DNA of 64,000 bases, taken from the NCBI GenBank assembly GCA_034509425.1, contig JAVTVJ010001236.1, positions 310,001 through 374,000 of the forward strand. The letters are read 5' to 3'. Positions 23,531-36,087 of the stretch are shown here, piece after piece (within the stretch, counting starts at the first letter, position 1; every line of letters begins with the position of its first letter). The notes beneath the pieces are model-generated. The model was not told where the DNA came from and did no database searches. It saw only the letters and a list, made by a program, of their open reading frames with translations. Origin of the DNA: Eopsaltria australis. Lineage: Eukaryota; Chordata; Aves; Passeriformes; Petroicidae. A program made the position numbers and the translations under genes.

Positions 23531-24907
23531 GCAACAAAGAACAATAACAAACAATGAATAAAGTGGCTCCATCCTGAGTCTTTTTGCTGTACATTAGTCA
23601 CACACTTGCATACATTTCTGAGCGCTGAGCAAAGCTCCCACTAGGCAGGGAAGCAAACCAGCTGAATTACCTTCACTTTTCAGTGCTTTATGGAGTACAC
23701 ACACTGCATGCCAAGTTGTGCTGGAGAGGAAAACTTTGTGGTAAAAAGAGCCTGATGCAGGGATGGAGCCATCCAAAGGAAGACTTCCCTTGTTTTATCC
23801 AAAGTCTGGATCAAAAAGCTAGCTAAAAGCTGGGTTTTTTTTTACTGAGCCTGGTGTTGGCAGTTGCTTTTCATTCGCAGCAGGTCTGACACATTTGCCC
23901 CTATTCTCTGTTCATTACTTAATGCTGATTCATAAGACTCTGTTTCTTTGATAAATTTTCACCTGGAAATGCCTGAAAACAGATTTTCCTCCAGCCAGCC
24001 AGTTATGAATTGTTCAGTGTCTGCTCCCAATGCACATAATTGACCCCCCAAACATGGTACTGTGACTGGATTCTGACTGGATGCCTCTAAAACTAAAATT
24101 ACACGAAGTAGTGAATGGCAAATAACGAACAGTGATTGCATTGATCTTCTTTTTTTTTTCCTAATGCATGATTATTTGTCTCTGGAATTTATGATTCTTC
24201 TGAGATTTTGAGACTCATCAATCAAGTGAGTGAAACGGGGAGTGAGTCTTCCCCAATACCATAGCATATGAGCTGTAAATGATTGTGAAGTGACTTCCCT
24301 GAACACTCCTGAAAATGCAGATAAATTGCTTTTGAATTATTCAGTTGCCAGAAATGAAGACCAGATAGCCACCTTTGGTGGGTCAACAGTATCCCAGGGA
24401 TGTGAAGCTGGGTAGGGAAAGAGGGCCCCCTGCTCTTGTAGCAGCAGCAATTCCATGGAAATTTGTGTGTCCCACAGAAAGGGAAGAGTCATCATCAAAC
24501 TCAACTGACATTCCCACCCCTATAAATCAAAGAACAGCTACTTCCAAAAAGTGATTTCTGATGTTTTTTATAGGCTGACCTGGGCACTGCTTCAGTGTAA
24601 CTTAGTTCACATAGACTGGTTCCTCATTTGTTTCTAATATTCTTTGTCTAAAATTATCCCATGGCATTAATGTCCAAGGATAAGCACATGCAGTGGGTAC
24701 CTGGGTTTTCACAGACCCTGTCAAAGACCAGATATATGACTCTCTCCTCCTCTGGCAGATAAGTGAATTTATTAGAATGACTTGCAAAGTACTTGTGATC
24801 CTTAATGTAAGCAATCATGATGAGGTCACATTTACATTGAAAATGATCTCATAGCCCCTAGGGTTTGCCAACCAGCACTGGGAGATAATCCTTGCCTCTT
24901 GCTGTGC
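23531..24907. other. Noncoding stretch
   Basis: No recognised repeat or exon. Small T runs occur near 23836 and 24150. Confidence 0.5.
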
Positions 24908-25022
24908 AAAATAGAATTTTTGAGGCTGGAAAAGCCCCCTAAGATCATTGATCCCAACTGTCCCCCAGCACTGCCAAGGCCAGCATGAACCTGTGTCCCC
25001 AAGTGCCACGACTCTGGAAGTC
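24908..25022 (-). mobile_element. CR1 LINE 3' fragment
   Basis: It starts 'atagaatttttgaggctgg' and runs through 'aaaagccccctaagatcatt', 'cagcactgccaaggccagc' and 'gtccccaagtgccacgac'. This is the minus-strand order of the subfamily with the 'ccccaagtgccac' block. Confidence 0.88.
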
Positions 25023-26234
25023 ACAACTCAGGAAATCATGACCAGGTGCTGCTTTGGGAAGCTGCATGAGCAGCTGGGGTGGTGATTCTGCTCTGAAACA
25101 GAGTCTCCACACAGGTTTCAAGGGAAGGTGCTTTATGCTTTTTTTCTGGTGCAGATAAAATCTGCTGAAGGCCAAGGGCTGGCTACAATTCCCTGTGGGA
25201 AGCATCACCTTAGAGAAATGCATCCAAGCAGAGGTTTGCCTACTGCAGCCACGAGTAGGAGCATGTGGGGATGCTTTCAGGATGCAATTAAGAACATTTT
25301 CTTGGACTAGAGAAATCCCTTCACTCTGTTTCTTTGTGCCCTGTGTCATGTTCTGGCTCTCCTGTGCCAAGAGTTAAAACAAGGACAAAATTCTCAGTTA
25401 CTTCAATAAAATTGTGATCTAACTCCTAAACTGAAGTATTTCAAATGTTAAAAATGGAAAAGAAAGATATGGATCAGTAGTGGCTTTTCAAAACATGGCC
25501 GGTGTGGGGAATCAAAGTTTTCCTGCCTTGTGGAAAGGGATGAGACTTCAGGCTGAGGGTTTCAATAATGAAAATAAATATAATGCATTTGTTATAAATG
25601 CTATAAATGCAGTTTCTGGCCAGACCCTCACAAGCAGCTACTTTGCTGCAGATTTTAAAGACCTTTTCATTGTTATCACTGCATTAAAAAATGTACAGTT
25701 GTTCATGGTTCGGGTTCCTCCAGCTCCAAAGCCTTGCCTGCTGCCTGTGTTAGGTTAGTGACAAATGTTATTTGTAGTGACCCCTGGACAGCTCAAACCT
25801 CTGCCTCTGTTCACAGCAATTCAGGTGATGTGGTGGGTGCTGCAGGTCCTTGAAACCAAGACACTAAAATCACTAAGGTGACTCTAAAGAAAAATCTGAA
25901 TTTTCCCTTGCTATGCCATAGGTTGAACTTACATGTACACAGACAGTCAGCCCCATGAGGACTCCTCTAATGCCCAAAACCTTACGGGATACAGAGAGGA
26001 CACGGACCAGGGCTGGATAAAGCTGATTTGACAGCCTGCACTACTGCCAGTCTACAAATACTTAGCCACTTGTGTGGTGAATCAGTGGAATAAACCCCTT
26101 TCATAGTGTTGGGCAGAATAACAGAGTGTTTTCCATCTTTCCTGGAATGTGGCTCAGAAGATGCTCATCCCTCTGTACACAGCTCCTTTTGGAGCTCCTT
26201 TCAGGGGGAGCAGTCTCAAAGCAAGGTGGTATGG
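25023..26234. other. Noncoding stretch
   Basis: No recognised repeat. Overlapping open frames on both strands at 24945-25377 partly cover the CR1 copy and are not credible genes. Confidence 0.5.
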
Positions 26235-26514
26235 AGGGGAATGTCAGTGGCAGAACAAGAGGAAACAGACTCAAGTAGTGTGAGGAAAGGTTTAGATTGG
26301 ATATTAGGAGAGATTTCTTCACTGAAATGGTGGTTGGGCACTGGAACAAGATGCCCAGGGCAGCGGTAGAGTCCCCATCCCTGGAGGGTTTAAAAGCCAT
26401 GTGGATGTGGCACTTGGGGACATGGGGCAGTGGTGGCCTTGGCAGAGCTGGAGGAACAGCTGAATTTGATCTCAGAGGGCTTTTCCAACCTAAACTGCTC
26501 TGTGGTTCTATGAA
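26235..26514 (+). mobile_element. CR1 LINE 3' fragment ('gtggcacttggggac' subfamily)
   Basis: Plus-strand order: 'aggtttagattggatattag', 'gagatttcttcactgaaatg', 'catgtggatgtggcacttgg', 'gagggcttttccaacctaaa', ending 'ctctgtggttctatga'. Upstream 'cagaacaagaggaaacagac' also fits CR1. Clear and fairly complete for a 3' fragment. Confidence 0.93.
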
Positions 26515-27815
26515 AAACTCTTTGGTTTGTGGGCTGATGAAGGAAATAAGAAACTCTGACACTTGCCCTCAGCTCTACTCCTGTTTTACCACCTCTCAGT
26601 TAGGCTCGCTGCATTCCAAAGGCATTTTTTTCCATTTGATGCTCATGAACAATATGGGACATGTTTTTGCCCAGCACTGACTCCTTGCCAGGACTCACCA
26701 GACCACGGTGAGCCCAAATGAGATGCAGATCTGCAGGTTGCCACCTCTTGCTGGAGATCCTCATGCATGTGGATCAGGCTGCCTCCTCAGGTGGGGATGA
26801 GCTCAGCTCACAGAGAGCATTTAAGGAGCCAACACCTAATGGAAAACTTTGAAAGACAGTCTACTTTTAGAAACAGTTCTGCTTGCACCTTCAATACACT
26901 GTATTGCTCCTCATTTCTTTGCTGTCACAGAGGACATTTGCATGAAAATAGGGTCGTTTTTTGTAAACATTCATCTGCTCTTGCTGCTTGCTGCTTGTTT
27001 GGAGACTCAGTGCCAGTGGAACCCCAGGCCAGTGGCTGTATGGGAAATGAACAGGTTAGGGATGGGAAGAGGAGGCCTGGAGGAATGTCATGGCTGAGCT
27101 TGTATTTTGCTGCCAGATTGTTCAGGTAACTTCTATTGAGGGAACACGTCAGAAGGAGATGAGGAAAGAGTCTATCAAGTTTGAACCTTTTACCTTCTGT
27201 GGTAACACACTGCATACAAAAATCCCTGCTAGTCCCAAAACTTGTCTCCAGTGGTGCCCAGACCCAGCCCAATAGGAAAGAATATAAGAAAAAGGTAAGT
27301 ATGTTGAGCTGTTTATCCTACATTTTCTGCTGCCAACTTCTCACGGACCAGGACTCTCCCAGTCAGAGCTGATGCCTGGTAGTAGGAACTTTATACAGGA
27401 GCCCACAAGGGATTTTTAACTTTCATGTTTTTCTAAAGTACCTTTGTGGAGTGTAAGAAACAGTGTGCATCATAGAATTTCCCAGAGGAGTTGTGTGGGA
27501 TGTTGGGAATCACAGTGGGCAGAGAAGATTTTTTTTTCTTTAACAGGTCTTCTCCTCCAAGAAGGGTCTTTATGAAAGATATCAGACTTACCAGATACTG
27601 AAAGCAGACAAAAAGCCCACAGACAATTCAAGTATCCAGTGTTAAAAGAATATTCTGATTACTTTGGCCTTGGAAAGATTATGGATTTGTCTTTGGTCTA
27701 AACAGGGCAGAATCTAGCTCAAAACAAGTTGAAACAGCAAAGTCAAGTCACACCCTTTCGTGTTTGAACCTAGTGAAGGTTTTGAAGGTATTTGATTCCT
27801 CCAAATACAATAATA

Positions 27816-27856
<41 letters not shown>

Positions 27857-28369
27857 CAGAAGAGCATTGTTTCAGTACAACATCATGTGTTATAGTGCAG
27901 TTATGGGGAAGTCAAGGGCAAAGCAGCTCTGCTTTTTTGGCAGTCCACAAGGAAGAGGATGAGTAGGAATGAATGTCCTGTTAAACACCCAAAACTACTC
28001 ATTCTACCCAGGGCACCATCTAATGGTGCCTGAGAATGGTTATAAACACTAATTAACTGATGAAATAAGCTTACAACTTCCTTCAGTGAGCATCTGTGGC
28101 AAGCTTAGTGTCCAGTCAGTTTTGTCAAGAAGACAAATGAAAGATATTTAATGTCATCACTGATTGCCTCAGCTGTCTCACCTTTAATGCAGTGGTGACA
28201 AGCGTTCTTCCCACTGCCTGACTGCATGTTGCACAGCTCACTTTTTTAAAGCTGTTTACTACAGAAAAATGTTTAAGTAGGATTCAGATATCCCTGGGCA
28301 AAGAGAAAGAGGAAAGGAAAAGATGAAGGAAAGAAAAAAAAAAAAAGCCTTTCAAAATATAAAACAGAA
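26515..28369. other. Noncoding stretch
   Basis: It includes a (TAA)n tract at 27809-27856. A donor-quality site at 27295 (aaaag|gtaagtatg) lacks a convincing acceptor partner. No repeat family is recognised. Confidence 0.5.
27809..27856. repeat. (TAA)n microsatellite
   Basis: About 48 bases of TAA/ATA trinucleotides with one G interruption near 27819. Confidence 0.95.
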
Positions 28370-28800
28370 GTTGCTGCAGGCAAAGACGCCTTTGAGCGGT
28401 CTCAAGCTAAGACTTTCCATTTCCATGTAAAAATGTCTGTCGAAAGGGCAAGCTACATTTACAATGAGCAAAGTTTTATAGCTTACACAGGCGTGAGCAC
28501 CTGCTAGGAAGATGGGGAAAAGATTCAATTTACCTTTGGGTTGCAATGCTCAGATTCCCATTTAAAAGTCTAAGACCCCTGATTATTTATTGATGTCTTT
28601 CTCTTCATAGCTGTCTGCATCTTCGCTGGCTTGCAAGATGCAACAGTGTGGCCTAAAGGATTTTTTGAATTAAGTTCTTCCAAGTCATTTTTCCCCTTCA
28701 GGCGTTTAGCCAATGATGGTGAAGTTTGACAGGTCTCCTCTGTATTCGGGGGGTGATATATTTATATATTTATTAGCCAACAGTCAAATTAACTGTGCCT
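28370..28800. promoter_or_regulatory. Candidate conserved noncoding element
   Basis: Repeat-free, with scattered CpGs in an AT-rich setting ('gacgcctttgagcggtctc', 'ttcaggcgtttagccaatg', 'tattcggggggtgatat') and a CCAAT-like word. No exon boundaries match. It is called only on composition. Confidence 0.3.
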
Positions 28801-30459
28801 GAGCTGTCCTTAAACACTGGGTTATGACAGGGTTACTGAAATTTCTGCTTTTCTTATTTACAGGAGGAAGGCAGCAGCAGCGGGAGTAATATTCTAAAGC
28901 AACCCACATTTTACAGTGAATATGCTTCAAGTTCCCATAAGGCAGTGGCAGACAAAATTTAACAGCAAAATCTCCATCCCTGTTCCCTTCCCCTCTCTCA
29001 GAAAGCATAAAAGTGGCAGCTTGTACATTTTCTTTAACTTACAGGAGGCAGGGAGACCTTTACTGAAGACATCTAAAAAAGACATTACAAGGCACCTCTG
29101 GCAATGAAATGAGTATTTTCTTATTTCAGCAAGAGGAATAGAAACTCTGGTTCTTCTTTTTTTTTTTTTTTTCACAATAATAAGAGTCGTAGTAAAAGAA
29201 AAAGAACCAACTGGTATTGCAATTAATTTTGATACTTGTAACACCCTGGAAAATCAAATCTCTTGTGCTGGGTGAAAGCAGAGAAGCAAACACTAACTCA
29301 AGGAATAGTTTATTTGCTTATTTTAGTTTTCTGAGAAAAAAGAAAAGGCAGTAGTAAAGGGCATCTCATCTTGGCATACTGATCAAAGAACAAGCTTGTC
29401 TGCCCCACCTTCCATTATCCACTGTCAGTTAACAAAAGTGATATAATCAACCCTAAATTACTTAAAACAGGGTTTGACCAGAAAATGATACAGGCAGGCT
29501 GGACCCAACTCAGCAGGGTAATCCGGGGGGAGAATAATTAAGGGATTGCATGCATCAAAATATGTTTTTTATCAAGCAAGGAGCTAGAGCAGAGAGTGGC
29601 ATGGCCATCTCCAGCCATGCTCATCCTCCAGGGACAGAGGGACAAGCCCTGGTGTGGCTGCCAGGAAATGCTGAGGATGTGCTCTGAGCTGCAGATGGAT
29701 TCTCATCCTTTTAACACTGCCCTTTCCTGGTGTGCTGGGGACACTCTGGAACCCTCCAGAGGCCAAGGCCTTCAGTGACCTTCAGGTAAGGGAAGTAATC
29801 CTCAGCCATGAAGCTCCAAAACTGGAGCTGCAGAGGATCTGCACGAGCTGAGGTCTGGGTGTGCCCAGCCCTGAGCAGCCAGTGCAGGAAGAGGCTCATC
29901 TGGAAATGAGGAATGGGCTGGAACTGTCAGCATTAATCATGGGGCTCTAAGGCCTTTTTGTTCGGGGACTCATTTCACCTAAATTTCTCTACCCCAGGCT
30001 GACTGCCTTAAATGCCCTTTTAGTCAGTGGAAAGAGGACCTCAGGGCATGGCTCTGACCTATCTTGGACATCCTGAGGGAGTGAATCATGGCTGTACCGT
30101 GCCTGTCCTTCCCTGGACTAAAGATAATTTGTGGTAGCAGCTCAGGTGTCTCATGCTCCTGAAGTTCCAGCAGGACAGCAGTGAACCTCTCCACCAGAGA
30201 GTGGCTGAAGAGAGCTGTGAGCCAGTTCCTTGCAGGTGCTCCTTCCCACTGGCTGAGGCAAAACCCCTCCAGCTCTGCTCCATGTAATCCTCTTTGGTGA
30301 CAGCAAGAAGATCACAGGGGTTTTGACCAAGCTGCTATGGAGATGTGCTTGGATTTTCTGTGGACAAAGACATCTCTGGAGTTACGAGGCTCCGGCTGAG
30401 TTCTCTGGGTGGTCTTGCTCAGCTGTGAGCATCCTGCATGTCTGGGACTTCCTGAATTG
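28801..30459. other. Noncoding stretch
   Basis: It contains a T-rich run near 29157-29172. An acceptor-like site at 28863 is followed by a 32-codon open frame ending in TAA, with no partner exon. No repeat family is recognised. Confidence 0.45.
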
Positions 30460-30590
30460 TAGAATCCCAGAATGGGTTGGAAGGGACCTAAAGTTCATCT
30501 CATCCAACCCCTGCCACAGGCAGGGACACTTTCCACTAGACCAGACTGCTCAGAGCTCCATCCAGCCCGGCCTTGGACATGGACACTCTT
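30460..30590 (-). mobile_element. CR1 LINE 3' fragment
   Basis: 'tagaatcccagaatgggttg' opens the copy, followed by 'gaagggacctaaagttcatc', 'ccaacccctgccacaggcag' and 'actttccactagaccagact'. The minus-strand order is clear. Confidence 0.93.
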
Positions 30591-30830
30591 GACAGTGATT
30601 GAATATTGCTGCCAAAGCTGACAAATAACATTCCAGCACAGGATATTTATGATCCTGATTGTGAGATTAAGTAACTGTCCAATCCATTTATCAGCACGCT
30701 CACAATTACAAAATAAGTGAAGAAATAATAGTTATCACAGTAAAATTGATTATCACCATGCATACCATGACGGTAAGTCACAGCCCGGGAAAGGTGGCAG
30801 ATTATTGCTGTAATTTGTTACTTGGTGAAA
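30591..30830. promoter_or_regulatory. Candidate conserved noncoding element
   Basis: AT-rich, repeat-free stretch ('tgagattaagtaactgtcc', 'agtaaaattgattatcacc'). Inside it, 30695-30772 has an acceptor-like start and a strong donor (gacg|gtaagt) with 26 open codons, but its phase does not join the called exons. Either a constrained noncoding element or an unlinked small exon is possible. Confidence 0.25.
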
Positions 30831-32662
30831 ATGTGAATTTCTGGGAGGGGATTGGTGTCCCATAGAGGGCACATGGGACTGTGGAGGTGACACAAATGCA
30901 GGGTAAGCTTACTCTGGTGATCTTCTGGCCTGCTCTCTGCATCACAGAGATCCAGACATGGATTTCTGAGCACGTCCAAGCCCAAGGGCTTTGGAGCCGC
31001 TGTCCCAATGGCACCAGGAGAGGCAGATTTGTGACACAATTGGGTAACATGACTCTGTGTTTGCAGAAGTGATTTTCAAAGGAGGTTTTTACGCACATGA
31101 TGGATCCCAGACCCCTCCAATGCCACTCGGCTCCTTCCTTCCCTGGGTGGGAGTTAATAGGTGCATGCATTAATGTAATGACCTCTTTATTGACACGCTC
31201 TCATTTCACTTCTCTTTAACCACCACGAGAGTAAAACCCAGAAGAACTGTTCAGAGAAGAGTGACTACATTTAGAGAAATAAAGCAAATACCATTACATG
31301 GAGTGCACTAAACCTAGGTAATTAGTAAAATGATGTCATGGACACTCTATTATTAATAGGAGCACACACAGCTTGGGTTGTTCTCCTACAGATCATTTCA
31401 GAGAGGTGTTCACAGCCTGAGCTGAATCCGAATGTCCTTCTATTCCTCATAAGACATTTATATTGGAAATATGTCTGGATCTAAACACACATTTCACTTG
31501 AAAATAGGTCTCAGAACTGACTGTAAAGACCTCGTCTTTATCTATACATAAAAAACCACATTAATGCATCTCAGTTATGAGAAGGGCAATTGTTCATATC
31601 ATAAAAGTGGGCTCTGAAAGAAAAGGAAGCCCCCATCTGATTTGAAGAATGCATACACGTCAGGGGTTTATGGAAGACATCCCTCAGTGCATTTCTGAAG
31701 CACAGACTTAACTATCGACTGCATGAAATATTTTGTGGTCGGGGATATTTTTTGGTGGGTGTTTTTCCTGGATGACTCCTTACTCCTTTTTAAAATCCAG
31801 CAGTGCCAAGCAGGAGAAATTGAGGGAAATCTGGTGTTAGAGGCCGTGTGATTCAGCTGGATTTTTGGCTGCATTGTTTTCTCTGAATGAAAGCACCAGG
31901 TTTATTCACCAGATTAAAAACCCTTAAACGGTTCCATTTTCCTGCCCTCGTGATCATTGCTATTGATTACTGTGTGCTCCTGAATCTATTTTGTACAGCC
32001 CTTGTTTAATATTTAAGAGACATAAGGAGCAGCATGTTGTAATATTTAAGAGGTTAACTTATTGCAGAGAGATAAAGAAAAGGCACGGCTCCAAATGAGG
32101 TGGAAATTTGGTCCATTTTATTGATGTGCTGCAATGTACATTTAGGGATAAACACTGCACTGCAATATAGATCGTTTAAAAAAAAAATAACATGGTAGAA
32201 TACTGGTTGTATCTAAGGCCTTTTATCTTTAGCAGAGGCAGTGCCAAGGTGCTCAGCACCTGCCTGAGGGTGTGGTGGCAACCAGACTGTGTGTGTCAGG
32301 CTGTTTGTTCCTCTGTGTGTGTCACAAATCATGTGGCACTACAAGCACCACACTGCTCATGGTTGTGCGTCTAACTCGGGGTCTGGGGTGGGAGATCAGC
32401 AGAAATCTGGTTTGACAATGTCCTGCTTTGGCACTGGCTGTGCAAGAGTTTGTTTTGCACCACCCTGAACTGCATGTGCAGGTCAGACAACCATGCCTGC
32501 CAACAGGTGCTTTTATTTCACATGGCTACAAAAGCTTTGCATGCCTCTAAAAGAGGTGCCAGGGCTGAAGGGCTGATGGTGATGCTCAGAATAAGAGAAT
32601 TTTTCCAGATTAATTCATGATCCATGAATGTGATTCTTTGCTAGGCTGTGGAAATGCTTGGG
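30831..32662. other. Noncoding stretch, possibly constrained in parts
   Basis: No repeat family is recognised. 31150-31350 and 31900-32190 are repeat-free, AT-rich and rich in words such as 'ctaggtaattag', 'attgattactgtg' and 'ttaatatttaagag'. They are the likeliest constrained parts. No exon chain is present. Confidence 0.35.
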
Positions 32663-32735
32663 CATAGAATCATAGAATCACAGGAGAGTTGGGGTTGGAA
32701 GGGACATTGTCTTGTTCCTCCCCCCTGCCATGGAC
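32663..32735 (-). mobile_element. CR1 LINE 3' terminal fragment
   Basis: Two intact octamer-like units ('catagaatcatagaatcaca') precede 'gttggggttggaagggacat', then similarity is lost within about 70 bases. It is a very short tail. Confidence 0.85.
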
Positions 32736-33023
32736 ACTGTTCCTATTATTCTAAAACCGTGAGTTTTGTTTTGTTTAGGCATTGCTAAGCAGAAGGACTG
32801 AAACCTGGCCAGATGCTCTGCAGAAGCAGAGTGAACTCCACATTTTTCAGGGCTCTGACTTCAGGAGAAGCAATTATGATTTACAGCAGGAAAAAAAAAG
32901 AATACTACCCAGAGAAAAGAAAGAAGAAATAATTAAGAATAATCTACAAAGTCTATAGATGTTCCCAGGTCCATGAATTGTCACAGAGCATTATTTAGGT
33001 TCAAGAGCCAGAATAATTTCGAC

Positions 33024-33680
33024 TCATAAAATCACAGAATGGTTTGGGTTAGAAAGGACACCTTCCACTGTCCCAGGCTGCTCCAAGCCCCAGTGTCCAG
33101 CCTGGCCTTGGGCACTGCCAGGGATCCAGGGGCAGCCACAGCTGCTCTGGGCACCCTGGGCCAGGGCCTGCCCACCCTCCCAGCCAGCAATTCCCAATTC
33201 CCAAGATGCCATCCATGCCTGCCCTGTGGCACTGGGAAGCCATTGCCTGTGTCCTGTGCCTGCATGCCTTGTCCCCAGTCCCTGTGCAGCTCTGCTGGAG
33301 CCCCTTGAGGCCCTGGCAGGGGCTCTGAGGTGTCCCTGGAGCTTCTCTTGTGCAGGTGAGCAGCCCCAGGTGTGCCAGGCTGGCTCCAGAGCAGAGGGGC
33401 TGCAGCCCTGGCAGCATCTGCGTGGCCTCCTCTGGCCTGGCTGCAGCAGCTCCAGGTGCTTGTGCTGCTGTTGCCCAGGGCTGGGGCAGCTCTGCAGGTG
33501 GGCTCTCAGCTGAGCACAGGGGCACAGGGGCAGAATCCCCCCTGCCCTGCTGCCCACGCTGGGGATCAGCCCAGGGCACGGGGGGTTCAGGGAGCCAGAG
33601 CACATTGCCATGCCATGATGAGCTTCTTTTCCACCAGAATCCTCAAGGCATGGGAGGAGCAAATTTGATGTATCAGCTGG
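33024..33680 (-). mobile_element. CR1 LINE 3' fragment, longest copy in the window
   Basis: It starts with 'cataaaatcacagaatggtt' and extends about 650 bases inward through 'gggcctgcccaccctcccag', 'tgcctgccctgtggcactgg', 'ccccttgaggccctggcag', 'tggcctcctctggcctggct' and 'atgatgagcttcttttccac'. Its first 330 bases are nearly identical, in inverted orientation, to 58152-58542. About 45 bases are missing just after the tail relative to other copies. Long open frames on both strands across it are a product of its GC-rich, stop-poor sequence. Confidence 0.93.
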
Positions 33681-36087
33681 TGTCTGCATGCCTGCAGCAT
33701 CTGTTTGTGTATACAAATGTTTAGTGCAGACTTGGCAAATGGTACTTGACATTTTCAGCATATTTTAGATGCAGTGGGGTTTAGCTGTCCCTCTGTGGGC
33801 TGTTCATGCCCTCCATCACTGGAGAGGGGGAGCTGACTGATACATTTATTCATGTTACTCCTTGGGAATTTAGGGAAAGTGATGACTGTCATTTGACAGA
33901 AAAGGAACCAAGTAGCTTGAGGACAGATTTTTAATGGTATTTAAGAGACTTGCTTCGTTTTCCACTGAACTCAGAGGTAATTAGGCACCTCAGATTTAAG
34001 AAATTTGGTCCTTGGTGGCTTGAGTGAGGTCTGCTTTAATGCTAGGAACTAAACTTATATTTCCCATGGCTAAAGCAGGTGCTTCAACCATGGGATGGGC
34101 TGTTCTGTTCTTTGACTGTGCTGTGCAGGGATAAACTACAGATTTTAATGAGATTTTGCCCCTTCTTGCGACTGAAGTATGTTAAACATGAATGAAAATA
34201 AGCAGGTGTCCTGCTCTAGTGCCAGGTACTGGTCACCAACTTTCAAAACAGATAAATAAACATTCTTTACCTCATATTTTTCCCAGCAAGCCATTGTTCA
34301 TAACACTCACGGGTTGCTGTGGAGTGATGTCAGGTAATTAGCATGTGATTGAGGGTAATTAATGTCTAACTGTAGTCAAGTTTGTAACATGAAATTGTGC
34401 TGCTCTAGGTTGAGGGCCATAAATAAGGATTCTAAAATTATCAGGAATAGAAATAAAAACGAAGAGTAATTTTCTGGCGACTGCAGTAAGCCAAACATCC
34501 TTATAGCAGCTCTTGTAGGGAAGGACCTGTAGGTTGGTATAAGGTTGTGCACCATGGGGTGCATCAAATTCTGGGGAAAATGGCAGGGAAGAATAAATCC
34601 ACGCAGAGATTTTTCACTTAAGGGTCTGATCTGGGGGTGAAGTCTGCAGTTCTGCAGCTGTGGTGGCAGCCAGCAGTGACTGGTCCCTGCAGTGGGCAGT
34701 GATTGGAGGTGCTGGGTGCAGCTGAGGAAGGAGGCTGGACCTGGAGAGACCTCCCCACACCCCAGGTCAGCATCCCTCCTTGCATGCAATGCCCAGGGAT
34801 GTTGCACAAATCCAGGCAAGGAGTAGCAGGTGGGAAATCACTCTAACTTTTCTTTTCAAGCCCCCAGACCACCTCCTCCTCCTCCTCCTCCTCCTCCTCT
34901 TCCCCAGGCAAATCACCACAGTCTGCAGGGTGGATGCAATCAGGGATCTGTGTCATCCAGGGATAGCTGGTGTCCCACAGGAGCAGAAGAGATTTGCAGT
35001 CAGATAGATGCATGCCTGGTGAGTTATAACCATTCCTCGTGGCTGTGGGGTCACTCGTGAGACAGAAAGCCCATCTTGTGAAATTCTGTGCCCGTACTGC
35101 CACACCTTCCTTCCACAGGCAGTGCCAGCCAGGACCACGACAGCTGTTGTGGTGATGTGCTGATGTACCCGTGGTGTGTGTGGGGTCATGAAAATGTTCT
35201 TTGCTGCACTCAACCCACACAACCCAGGGCAGCAGAGATTTCCAGGATTCCTCTCCAAGCAAACCCCAATATGGATTGTGTCATTCCCACTCCTAAACAA
35301 AGCTGGGGTAGGTTTAGTGCCTTGAGTTGTTTCCACCCTGTCCCACAGATGAAAAAAACAACCTCAGGGGCACTTTAATGAAACAGTTTGTCCTTATTAA
35401 GTTGAAAATAAAAATACGCCTTTCCCCTGTTGGAGACGTAACCAGAATGGCACAAGGCTGTGGAGTTTTATTATCTTGGTCTCAGCTTAAAATACTAAGA
35501 GGCGCTTCTTTAAGAAAGTTTAAGAGAAGTTCTATAAACCATGTCTATATATAATCCCTTTTGTAAGCATCTAGGAAACTGCAGGACGGAAAGGTTGCCT
35601 GCCAGACCTCAGAAAGCAAATACTAATTCAGCAGTCTAGTCACTCTGTCAAACATTTAGTGTATCAGGGTTGATTGTTCCCTGGTAGGTATAGCTCTGGT
35701 ATATCCGCCAGGCCTTTTGTCATGTTAACTGCAACCGATCAATGGATTGAGGTCAGGACTTCTGATGTAGGTGCAAGCTTAGAGGGAAAAAAGTCTCAAA
35801 GATTCATTTTTTCTCGTCTGGTAGCACTCCGGTCACTTATTTTTTCTCAGTTAGCCTCTGCTGCTCTAAAGTGGATATTGATCAGTGCTTTAATGCAAAC
35901 CTGTCAAATTAATTTTGCAGAGCTGGGATATGACTGGCCTAAAATTGCTTCTGCATCTGTTCTCTGCAGCAAGCCTATGAATTTTAATCATGACCAGAAT
36001 GGGCTGTTGGCTTTTTTTGTTAGAAACTTGAATAGGAAAGGTTTAAACTGTAAATGCCATGAAATGATGCTGTTTTGTTCTTTTCAG
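33681..36087. other. Noncoding stretch upstream of the first certain exon
   Basis: It holds a (TCC)n tract at 34872-34900. Weak exon-like segments occur at 34129-34176, 34908-35018 and 35246-35307, but none is called. 35400-36060 is repeat-free, and a 174-codon open frame runs through it into the next exon in a different frame, probably by chance. Confidence 0.45.
34872..34900. repeat. (TCC)n microsatellite
   Basis: About nine CTC/TCC trinucleotides run directly into 'ttccccag', making a near-ideal polypyrimidine tract before an AG. Confidence 0.93.

Noticed and set aside
27127..27294. Open frame following 'gattgttcag' and a strong donor aaaag|gtaagtatg
   Set aside because: No single frame is open from that acceptor to the donor; a TAG falls before it. 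Shorter versions need a poor acceptor.
28864..28962. Possible terminal exon of 32 codons after 'ttttcttatttacag'
   Set aside because: The acceptor is good, but no upstream exon partner in phase was found, and a real stop is already placed at 55001-55003 for the only supported gene.
33024..33761. 245-codon minus-strand open frame
   Set aside because: It lies almost entirely in the 3' part of a CR1 copy whose GC-rich sequence has few stops. The same frame recurs in the inverted copy at 58.2 kb.
34129..35307. Possible small exons at 34129-34176 and 35246-35307 that would chain into exon A (phases 2-2, 2-1)
   Set aside because: The phases do fit, but the acceptor at 35246 lacks a polypyrimidine tract and both pieces are very short. 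Junction reads would be needed to accept them.
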